Source of the DNA: Chondrosia reniformis
Taxonomy: Eukaryota; Porifera; Demospongiae; Chondrillida; Chondrillidae
DNA length: 64,000 nucleotides
Direction: 5' to 3'
Assembly: GCA_947172415.1 (NCBI GenBank)
Contig: OX359192.1
Location: 1,056,501-1,120,500 of the forward strand
Of the stretch, positions 24,201 through 36,200 are shown one piece after another (position 1 is the first letter of the stretch; each line of letters starts with the position of its first letter). The position numbers and the translations under genes are program-made. Below the pieces are notes generated by a model. It was given only the letters and a program-made list of their open reading frames with translations, did not search any database and was not told where the DNA came from.

Positions 24201-27200
24201 AATATCATATATTATCGTGACAATACTTGTGACAAGAAGACAGGGTCACCGATAGAGAATGGGATTCCCAGAAACAGCTGTCTGGTCCAGTGTAGAAAAT
24301 TAAGAAGAGTTTATATGATGTGTATCCTCATCCGAAGCTCTATAATTACAGGGTTTTCCCCAAGTCTAGGAATACAGTATATTCAATTTTTACCTTGGCT
24401 CATATTGATGTCAACCGCATAAGTATATAGATTCCTGTCTGGTAATTGCATGTGTGATTATGTGCCCAAGAATGTTCTAATAGGGTGTCTGTGTACTTCT
24501 ATTTAACTGGGTTTTCCCCTACAGGCAGCTGGGGGCCATCAAACAGGAGGCAATCAATGGTGAGAATTGTAGTTACAGTATGTAGTTAGGGGAAATCCCC
24601 AAGTGTGATGTGTGGGCTTCTACTATTGTGGTGTGATTGGCATATGACTGTGGGGCACTGTAGGCATGTCAACAATGAGACCACCTGTTGCACAACACAC
24701 TGTATAATACAGCTTCTTTCAGTATACAGTATCAGGAGCGGCAGCATGGGGAGGCTCAGCCCCTCCACTGAGGCTCAAATAATATTGGGAAAGGTGTCAG
24801 TGGTACTCAGATGTCATAGGATGCTGTTAAAAATGAAGCAGAACTGTCTGCTTACGCACATCACATTTTGTGCTCAGCTAGTATATTGATCTTGTCATTT
24901 GAAGTGCTTTCCCAGAAGCCATGTTTAACCAAAGTCATGTGACATCTATTGTATAGCTGCATGTGCATGACTGAGTACAGAACTATTGCGTGAAAAGTTT
25001 GCCACAATTGAGCCCCCCACTCTATTGGAGCTGCTGCCGCCCCTGAGTATTATAGTATTAAGTAATATACGTACCTATATACAGTACTGTTTTTAAAACA
25101 TTCTTCATTGGGAGAGGAACAAGCATGGAGGCTAACTGTTGTACCATATTTAGGGACCTATTTAGCTCCAAGTTGAAATTTTCTGGTCACTAGACGGCAC
25201 AGTAACATAGTATGTCACTACACAATTCAGAATGAGAGTGAGATTTAAGTGAATGTCTCCCTTCTAAATGTTAGTGACTTGTAAGAAGGAACTGTTTAAT
25301 GCCATTGGTATACCTAGGTATATTCAGTTGTACTACTAATGGCTTAATTGTTGTACTATGCATTCGTGTGCCTCCCACTGATCTGATGGGAGGTCAGGGT
25401 CTGCTGGTAACACATTGTGATGTGTCATGTCTGCTGCTTCCCTTTCACATAGAGCTGCTGTATGGAGGGTACTGGAGAGAGGGCGGACTATCTCTCTCTG
25501 GCTTCACTGGGTCCTTTCACATCGCACTTACACTCATCCTGGACATCAATATGAAAAAGTAAATCTTACTCTGCCTATCTAGACCAGTTACCATTGAGAA
25601 TGTCGGATGGATAGAATCCTTAATTTAACTATCTCCAATGTACGTATGCCAATCCTAGACCAATTACAGTTATTAGAAGGGATATACTATATTGGTTTCA
25701 TTACTGCTCCTACACATCATACAATATATAGAGCAGTAACCTGTGTAGTGGATACTATTGTAGTGGTTAAGAGTGAAGACATTGATTGTCACATGGCAGT
25801 CTTTTGACCATTCTGATATAGGAATGTGAACATATGAGCACATTCCAACACTGCTAGCATAGCTACCAGCTAGTCATGCCACCTACGTATGACCTGACCT
25901 GAATAGGGGGTTACTTGTATAGTCTCTTGGAAAACCCCATCTCTCCTAATTGAAATTATTAGCATGTTTGTTTTGAGAATACACAGGTAATCATCCAATG
26001 AGAACCTTTAAATACGGTTAGTATTAGTATGGTCAGGATTTAATACTACAGTGGTTATATATGTATACATACAGAATAAGTTGTGTCTACTTTTCAAGTC
26101 AAGCTAAATATATAATTACTATCTAAACCTATTAGCTCATGCAGTTTCACTTATTACTTTTGCAATACAACTTGTTTCACGTTTAGTTTTCAGAGCGCTC
26201 AAGTGTGCATAAACAATTTGAATAGCTTGTGGTCTGAAAGCCCTTCACATGACAACACTGATATATATCACGTCTTCTATGAAGTGAGTAATTTGTTTGT
26301 CATAATTACTATAGACAGTACCAAATTATTGTTGCAGTGACAGAAAAAACACATTCATAGCAAATTCAATTTATTACTTCTCAGAAAGATGGCATCCTCA
26401 TAGATTCTCTTCCACACTATATCAAAGTGATTGTAGGAAGTCTAGGGCGACATGCCTCAATGTATGAATAGTACCGGAGTTCTGAAGTAAACTTCTGTGG
26501 GAATCAAACTTGTAGCCTTCACCTGTAAATCCTTCTAATCCATGATTATACCTGTATTGTCACAGTGTTATATACGTATGTAGAATGATTATTATTGTAT
26601 GAATGGTACTAACGGTTAGGCCTGCACTCAATAAAATTTACTCTAAAAGGTTATTTATATCTATACTTTGTGAACTACACTTTGATGGCTATTTCATGTC
26701 CGTATGTCTTGTTGTTATGTAGGACACATGGGAATATGGGGATCTCTTCCCACTGTCCTTCATATACTTCATTGTGTTTATTTACATTTCGTCTTCAGTT
26801 GGTGAGTCATGGAGCCTATTGGTCTTATATACACAATTTGTACATATACATATATGTACGTATATGTATATGTTTATATATACACGGTACATTTATGTAC
26901 GTATGTGTAGGTCGTATTAAGCGTGTCAAATCAAAGTGGGGAGTGGGAGCAGCGGCAGTGTTGACTGTACTAGCCTCACTGACCATGTCGGTTGGGTTTT
27001 GTACATACTTTGGTCTCAACATTTCCGTCAGAGGAAGGTATTCACTGTATAGTACATATAGTAAATTCGTATTGCACATACAGCATACATATAGTACATA
27101 TAGTATACATAGGACATACATATACCAGGGTTGCATAGAGGGGGGCAGGGGGGAGGCATTCACACCCCCTAGACTTTTGGGAACCTCCTAAACTGCTTTT

Positions 27201-30200
27201 AACACCCTCATACCATCCCCCCCCTAAATTTAGATTACGTAGTACATATAATATATAGCATATACACGTATAGCTCATATAGTACACATACATACATCAT
27301 TTGATTTGGCTGTGGTTGGTTTGTAACTGTATAAATAAGGAGTTGATTAGGTTTAGTGCTTGTGCTAATGTTGATGCCATAAGTTTGCAAATGTTTAGAT
27401 TAATCTGTGACATGCAACATGAATGAATACTGTATATCTTCTTCTAGTACCTTACTTACTTACTATGTTTACACCCAATCCATTCTAATGAGGCATAAGA
27501 TGTATGATTGCCCATTATTCCTGTAGTGAGATCTTTCCATATATGATTATAATCTTTGGACTGGAAAACGTGTTAATCATTGTGAAGGCTGTAATTTCTA
27601 CGACAGAGAACGATGCTAAAAAGAGGGTGATAGCGGGTATGTGAATGTCAACATGTTGTAGAGGTATTTTAAGAATGTGTGTGTTCTGTTTACCACAGCT
27701 CTTAAGAAAGAAGGTGTAACCATAGCAACCAATTTCATCACAATATTGATCCTACTTCTAGTTGGATGTTTCATTTTTAGTTCAACGATGCAGGTACCTT
27801 GAAACAACCCATGTCTACATGTGTACAAGGAGAGAGATATTATTTTGCTTTATTAATCTCTACTAGGAGTTCTGCATAGTGTGTATGGTTGGAGTGCTGT
27901 GCAGCCTTTTCCTTCAAGTTGTCTTCTTTCCAGCAGTTTTGAGCATAGACCTTGTGAGACGAGAAGTAAGTATCTTTAGCTTTGTGAGTATTATATATAT
28001 TATATGGTTCTATTGAGCTTTAGCAACGATTATTAAGGTCTATGGGGGATTCCCCTTGCCTTGAAACCATTTAGCCTCGCCCCGTTGACAAAAATATATT
28101 TCTAATTTTTAATAGCAACAAACCCCTGAACTAGTTTCCATATTGTTATGAAACCTACTGATGAAGCCCTCCTACTTGAAATATCCAAATTTGTTAGGGT
28201 AGCCAGTTGAGGCTCCAAAGATCGCTTATACCATGTGTATATGTATACATACCTCACTCTTCACAAATATGCATACTGACACATTGTATCACCTGTTTTT
28301 GTATGGCTTGACTGTAGGGCCACTTCTCCAAAGTTGAAGGAATGTTGCCAGAGTTCCTTGATTTAGCTCGTATGTTATGCATGTTCATACATGCAATCTG
28401 TAACCATGTGTATACGTACATGAAAATAAATAATCAATTGAGTGAAAATATTACTGTAATATATATATACGTATATATATAGGTATATACACTTATTGAA
28501 TGTGAGAATAAAGTCTTATTGAGCATCAGCAACATGAATTTACTAATTCTGGACATTCCAACCCAGATGTCTTCATCAGCAATATATGAGGAATGGGAAC
28601 GGGTTGAAATGTCCAGAATTAATAAATTCATGTTGCTGATGCTCAATAAGACTTTATTCTCATAATGATCGCAACAAGGACTCCTTATTCCTTCACTTAT
28701 TGTATACTGTATATTGTATTGTATATTGTATTGTATATTGTGTATACTTATTGTATAAACAATATTAAATTCTATATATATTTTATGTATATAGTATTAT
28801 GTATTAGTAATATTGTTAATTTGTTAAAGGTTTCTTTGAAAGTCGGAGTGACCAAACAAAGTCAAGTAAAATATCAAAAAGAGAGAAGTTTGTTAACTTT
28901 GTTGCCAGTACAAAGCCTATCCAGAGAGCAACAGTTGTAAGTACATGTCACAGCTCATATCTTTAAGCCTGCAGCTGCTAACACAAGACTGATTAGTGTG
29001 TATATAAGTATACTTACATTAGACTGTGTTTATATAAGTATACTTACATTAGACTGATCAGTGTGTATATAAGTATACTTACATTAGACTGATCAGTGTG
29101 TATATAAGTATACTTACATTAGACTGATCAGTGTGTATATAAGTATACTTACATTAGACTGATCAGTGTGTATAAAAGTATACTTATATTAGACTGTGTT
29201 TATATAAGTATACTTACATTAGACTTATCAGTGTGTATATAAGTATACTTACATTAGACTGATCAGTGTGTATATAAGTATACTTACATTAGACTGATCA
29301 GTATTTATATAAGTAAACTTACATAAGACTAGTCAGTATTTATATAAGTAAACTTACATAAGACTGGTCAGTGTTTATATAAGTATACTTACATTAGACT
29401 GATCCGTGTAACTTATTGTATTTGCTTCATATAGACACTTTCATATTAAATTATTCACTCCCTGTATGTAGATTCTACTAATAGCCTTTATATTGTACTA
29501 TGCCTTTCTTGGCAAGACCAACGTAGTCAACATTCATGACAGTGTCAGTGAGCCATCTTCACATCGAGCAAACAACCATGTGTCTCAAGACGAGTCTTCC
29601 CTCTCATCTGATGGTGGAGAGAGGTTTTTTGTATATCCAGTTGGAAGACATAATGTAAAACAACGATGTGGATTACGCAAGTGCTGGTACAAAATGGCGG
29701 ATTCTCACTGGCCAGACCTGTTGGAGCAATTTGGTTTTCCTGTAACCAATGGTTTCATTTCCATTCTAAATCCAATCACACTTAGAATGGATCTCGGAGA
29801 GGTGGATAAGGAGATAGTCTCACTCAAGCATGTAGTTACATCGTACTTGTCATCACTTTTTAAAGAACCAAACTTTTATGGTATTTTGGGAGCTCTAACT
29901 ACCTTCTTTTTGTTTGTTTGCGTGTCCTGGATTCACGGTTGGAAGGTACTGAAGTACCCCATGCCACTGAGAGGCAAGGATAAGGATAAGAAAAGGCCAA
30001 AATCTGCAGCAACTATAACTTTGAAAGAGAATACGGTAAAGGCAGCTATAAAGCAAAGTTTACTCTTGATCTTGATCATACTGCATCTTAATAGGAAGCT
30101 GCTAGATCTCTACGTGTATCTTTACCAACTATTGCATCATAGTGGTATTTGTGCCTGTTGTCTGTATACTTTATATATGTAGGATATTCAGTGCATAGCT

Positions 30201-33200
30201 GTTGATAATGGCTGTGTTGTTTCTGTGAGTGTTGATGGCTTTATGAGGAAATGGAATCCAATGGTAGACAACTCCGTCATCAGCATCAACAGAAAGTTAG
30301 TAATTACCTATCTATATTATATAATAGCTACAGACAGACAGCTTATGCAAGTTCAGCATTGCATGGCTGGTAATTTGTATATATTCTGACTCATTGAACA
30401 TGGTGGTACTCACCAAGTGAGGTGTTATTGCATATATAGTAAAATGGCTGCCCTATTTCAGTGTATTATAGGATAACATTAGAACTCAAATGTAAATTAA
30501 ATTTATTGGTGAGTGAAGCTGCTTAATGAATATTTAATGTCTGCCATGTAGTATTCCAGCTAGAAACCTGAGTGCTCCCCGTCCACAAGTCCCTGGCAGT
30601 GAACATGGTAAGGAAGATACTGTATCTGTCACTATTGACAAGGCTGAAACTCCCTCTATACCCAGCAACCCAATCACAAGGAGGTATGTACGTACGTATG
30701 TATATTCATACATAAAAAGAACAATATTATAGGATATAGCACTATTAACATTAACTCACTTCTATAAACTGTACTACTTTTTTAATGTTGTAACTGATTT
30801 TCTGTCAAGATTAATGCCAATACTACATTATGTTACAATGTCCTACAGATAAGTAGGCATAGGATTCTGTGTATATACGTATTATACTGAAGAATGAAAT
30901 CAATATCTTATATCCACCCTTTTTAAATAAATCCATTTTATTATACTTGCATGCAATTTCTCCTGGAATACTTTCTCTCCTTACAGTCCATCATGTGCAA
31001 GCCTCAAGTCAACCTTTTCCTTTCAGAGTCCTCCAGTACAAGACCCGCCCCAGAGCACTGATGGGTATGACTTTCGACAGTTCTTTGATCCATATTCCCA
31101 GTACACGTACAAACTGGCACTTGAGCACCTACCAAGTCGCCGCACTTCAGTGAAGGTGCCTCTAGCTCCTTCAGTTTGGAGTATGGATGTTCATAATGGA
31201 ACTGCCGTTCTTGGCTGTGGAAATGGGCACATTGAAGTGAGCATGGCATAATACTTTCCAGTGAATATTTGCTTATCGTCACATGCAGCCTTTGCACAGG
31301 TTCTATGCAATTAACTCCTTTACTTTGTATCCCTTTAAGTTGGCTGAGTCTTTTTTGTGCTTGCATTCTTCTTCAATCCTTTGTGTCTGTATTTCTCTAG
31401 ACCTGGGATATAAGCAGTCAAGTGCTTCTCTGGCGAGCGGTAACCTCATCTTCAGGTGTCACCACTATAGTGCTTTCAAAGGAAGGGTGAGTAACAGTAT
31501 GAAGGCATGGCTTTATGAATCACACAATCTAATAGTAATCTGCTTACATACCTGTACTAATTAGTGACATTGTACTGTAGTTTGACTTGATGTACGTATG
31601 TACTATGCACGTCATGTATTGATTATATTATTATGCTGTATCGTATTTCCTTTGCAGTATTTTTGCTGGTAGAATTTCTGGGAATATTGACATGTTTAAT
31701 TTTTCTGGAGAAAGGGTGAAAACTTTGAATTCCTTTCAGAAATCTGTTTCTGTAATGAAGTGTATTCTTGGTAATCTTGTGGTTGGGAGCCATGATGGCG
31801 TTGTCAAGGTAACGGACCAGCACTGCTACATACCATAGCAAGCCTATTGGACCAAGTCCTCTACTATTTATCTTCAACGTGTACAATTAGAAAGGCTCTA
31901 CGGTTTATATAGATCCTTACATAAATAGAAGTTTATAATTTTTAAGTTTATGTTTATTTTAAGGGAACATTTTCTGCATGTGCTTAAGAATACATGTATG
32001 AAATGTATACATAAATATTGTCCACAATATATGTACTGTATATATGTACGTACGTACAATCTTGCTTATGTACATACATATATTTACTGATGCAGTTTCT
32101 TTTTGTAGGTTTATAGCGTTCCTCAGTGTTGGCATATGCACAGTCTCAGAGAGCATACCGGTGATGTCATTGCAATGGATGTCACTTGCAGCACGGTAAC
32201 CTCTCACTTTATTCAATCTATAAGCTAAATAAAATCTCACTATACATGTTCACCTACTTGCATATAAACAGGCAATAAATGTTGAGAGTGTACGTATACT
32301 TGTTATGTTGCTATGACTGTTTATTGTGAAAAGATACACAGTTAATATTTTTTTATCTTGTTTAGTATATTAAAGTGTTGCATACATACATACATATGTA
32401 GTGTTATGTTACTGTATATACGTATTGCTCGACAGGGTCTGTTGGTTGATTGTGTAACAGGATGTTCAGATGGACTGGTCTGTGTTTGGGATATAATTGA
32501 GGGAAAGGCTGTTCATGTGATGGAAGATAATCCAGAGGGTGTTCTAAAGGTCTGCTCCTCTGCAGCAGTGGTTGTCACACTTGCCGCAGATGGTACTATA
32601 CGAATATGGGACAAGGTCTACGGGGACATGCTGTCACTGATGGATATTGTGAGTTTAAAAGGTCATCACGCTATCTTTACGTATGTGTCCCCTTTAATAT
32701 AGCTTACATGTAAGTAATTATTTAACACAATAGATAAAGGCATTGTGATTATAAGTGATACCTTTCTACGTATATTTATAGACAGACCTATAGTATGTAC
32801 GTTCATATATCAATACTTATGTATACATACCTTCATTATGAGTAGTTCATGAGTCTAGTGTATGCTAGTTAAAATAAGAACAATATGTACGTACTTTAAG
32901 TGCTCTATTATTGGTCTACTTCTGTGATTTTTTTACAGGAGGAACACTGTTGGGATATTTGTTTGTTTAATTCTGAAGTATTGGCTGTTGGTATAGAGGT
33001 ACGTCTGATCATACCTTTTTCAGGTAGTTTATTTTTATCAAGTGCTTTATTAACTTTATATTGGCGAATTTCATATCCTTTAAACTACTTAAATTACTAC
33101 ACGTCAATGATACCAACTTTACTACAAATAAACAGTACAAGTGTGTGCACTACAGTTTTACATACTGTACATGTATATACGTAACTATTAAGGTTCCAGT

Positions 33201-36200
33201 TTCATACAATGTGGAGTCTCTCTTCATTTCACCTTGCATTCCTTATCAGTGAAATTATGCAATCACAAAATTGGCTGACAGCATTTGGATGAATTTTAAG
33301 AAACAGAGTATGCTTATTATGGTAATTGCAACTGTTACAGTTATCCCAAATATTATAGTCAACACAATGATCCAGCCAATTCCAATTCCAAAGGACTGGA
33401 CGTTCACACAGTTGAAGAGAATGACGGCACAAAACACAATAACTCCAAACTCTGTAGCAGCACTGGTAACACTAGAACTGTCAAAGATGGAAATAGATGA
33501 ATTACCCGAGCAGACATTCTCCCCAGTTGAGGAGTCAACTCGACAGCCAAGGAACACGAGATTGATGATGAATAACAATACATAGACCACACAGTAAAGT
33601 ATTGTTGGACCGTAAAGGACAGCTGTCCAAGCCTTTTTACATAAGTTCTGTTCTTCGTATGCTTTGAAATCAGGCAAGAATTTATTTAGATATTCTATAA
33701 TTACTTTCTTTTTGCTCTCATTATTTTCTTTCTCTTCTTTAAGAAATTCTTTAAGAATTTCATCTTCCTTTTCCTTCCTTTTTTGTTTTTTATCTTTTTT
33801 TCTTCTCTTCTTGAGAAACTTAACTAAAGTTTTAAAACCCTTCTTGCCTTTTTTGAAGGTTCTCACTGCTGTGTCCTTTGCAAATTCTGTTGCAATTTCC
33901 TTGGATTTTAATAAGGAATTGATGTAAAGTTTGATGCTAAATTCCCTTGTCCAGGATATATTAGCAATCAAAAATCCAAAGAATGATAGCCAAGGTGCTG
34001 CTATGCCGTACAATATATTGTAAAATGTGAAAAAAGAGAAGAAAGCGGGTCTGCTGCAGGACAGGTCAAGATAGCCAGTTGCTCCAGGAGGATAGTCACA
34101 GTTCTCATATGCGATCTTCCATCCAATTGTCAAGAGGAGGAATGCATGGAAGAAAATCATTCCAAATATATGAATGATTAGCCAAACTTGAAAATTTAAA
34201 ACTTTTTTAAACTTTTCTGGAATGAGGCAACTGAAAGTTTTGATTTGAGCTCTTTCTTTTTGCTGCTGCCTATGAAGTACAAGTATTTGATAACCCAAGA
34301 CTAATGGACGGAATAAATAGACTGTAATGACAAAGGTTAGCAATCCAAATGTAAAGGAGAAACTACCGTGCCCATCCACATTTATTCCTCGGAAGGATTT
34401 GAATGTCTCATCACAAATGAAAGTGAAAAGATTAAGGATTATTTCAGCATAAAGGAAAACCTCAGCAACGAAGACTACTGTGATTTCAGAATACTTGCAA
34501 AAATACAGCCAAGAGGTGCAACAGCATCCCTTTGCTTTATCTGTTTCAACTTCTACTTCTTCCTTGTTTTCCATGCTGTCATTGTTATCTTTAGAAACTC
34601 CTTTCTCTGCCTCACTTAGTGCATCCTTTGATTTCTTTTTTGTACAGCATTTTGTCTTGATTTTCATTCTGTCCTCCCAAAATGACACTGATAAGTCTAA
34701 AGTCTCAATTATAGCCCCTAATAAGCTAACTATGAAAATTGCAACATCGAATCCTACAGATTTACTGTTTTGAACATCTTCTGCAATGTCTATGCAGCTA
34801 ATTATGGTCTCTGCCAATAGATATACAAAGAGAGTAAGTTTAAAGATGTACTTTAGTAAAAGTTTCTTTGCAAAAATACTCTCTAAAAGTTCCTTTGCAA
34901 AAATTCTCTTTAAATATTTTACAAATAATTTAGCACCCTTCTTAGCTGCTATCTGCAGTAGTGGTGTGTAGTTTGGATCAGTATTTTGACAACTCATGCA
35001 CAGGCTGGCCTTTGCTACAATGGAGTTTGGTTGGTCAACATCCCCAAGACAAGTACAGCAACACAAACGAGAATAAGTTTTAATAAGGCTGTTGCAGCAG
35101 CTTTTCTTGTTAACACTTTCTCCTAATTCTCCTATTTCCTCATGTAGGTTAAGATTGTAATAATCTTCAAAGTCTTCTTCTGTCATATTCTCAATATTGT
35201 TTGCATCAGATTCTGGAAGATTCTCAAATATTTGTAACTCAAGACTCAGTCTGGCAAGGGGATCATCTTCAACAAGACCATTTGACAGTTCTGCTGGTAT
35301 TTCTTCAACTTCTGGAAGAGCAATTGGATTTGTCATAGCTAAATTACTGTAATTTTTTGTTTCTATGTTAGTTTGAGGTGCTGTTGACAATTCTTTCCCT
35401 TTGAATCCACTTGTTTCAATGCCTGTTTGATGGCTTCTTGGATCAGGAATTGATTTACTTGTCTCCTTTGACCTTTGAAACTGTTTAGTTGGGTCAAGAT
35501 CTGCATCTGACACATTTTTGATTGGCTTCAATTCTCTCTTTGGGTCGCCAGAACCTTTTCCTGCCCTCTCAATGCTGGCATCCTTTTGTAGACCCATTTT
35601 AGCTGTCTCTTGGCCAACCTGGTCTTTCACGTCAAGCTTATTTGTTTCTGGAAGGGTACTCATTGACACTCCATTTGTAGCAGGAAAAGGGAGGGTTTCA
35701 GTATTAGAGACTTTGGAAAGATCTGAGTTACTGCTCAAAGCAGATTCTGGAGGTCTTCCCAAAACTGGAATAGAGGGAAACGTGCTCATTAGACAGTATG
35801 AATATAATTACTAATGATGAATATCATGAATATTTAATCTGTTGCTGGGGCAACCGCCTGTGTTTACATTTCAATGGTGATTTAAGATGCATCCCTGCCT
35901 AAATATGGAAAGTGGTAATTGATTTCATGAAACACAATACCAAGCTTGTAATAACAATAAAGCAAAGGTTAAATAAAATAAAAGCAGTTAGGAACTCAAT
36001 CGTGGGTCATTCTCCTTGTCAATGCCGTGCTGCTTTCCCTTCTTGAGACTAAGACGTTTCTTCTTGGGGGGTGGCCAATTCTCCTTACATTTATGGCAGT
36101 TGGAGTAGTCAGGGCAAGAGCATTCTATGAAGCCATCAGCATTTAAGCAAAAACAACCAGACGCTAGCTGAGCCATTCTGAAAGTCTCGCCAAAATAACA

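Noticed and set aside
26670-27191. Plus-strand 173-codon frame
   Set aside because: It runs through two SCAP exons in mixed frames and an AT-rich TACGTA-rich intron; the proper exons are 26723-26801 and 26911-27036.
29493-30182. Independent 229-aa gene
   Set aside because: Most of it is the SCAP exon at 29471-30036; after the donor at 30036 the frame only runs through intron sequence.
33193-33252. Alternative SCAP last exon (VPVSYNVESLF then stop), ending 2 bp from the stop of the antisense gene
   Set aside because: It joins in phase, but the product does not resemble a SCAP C-terminus, whereas the exon at 37013-37207 does. It is kept only as a possible minor isoform.
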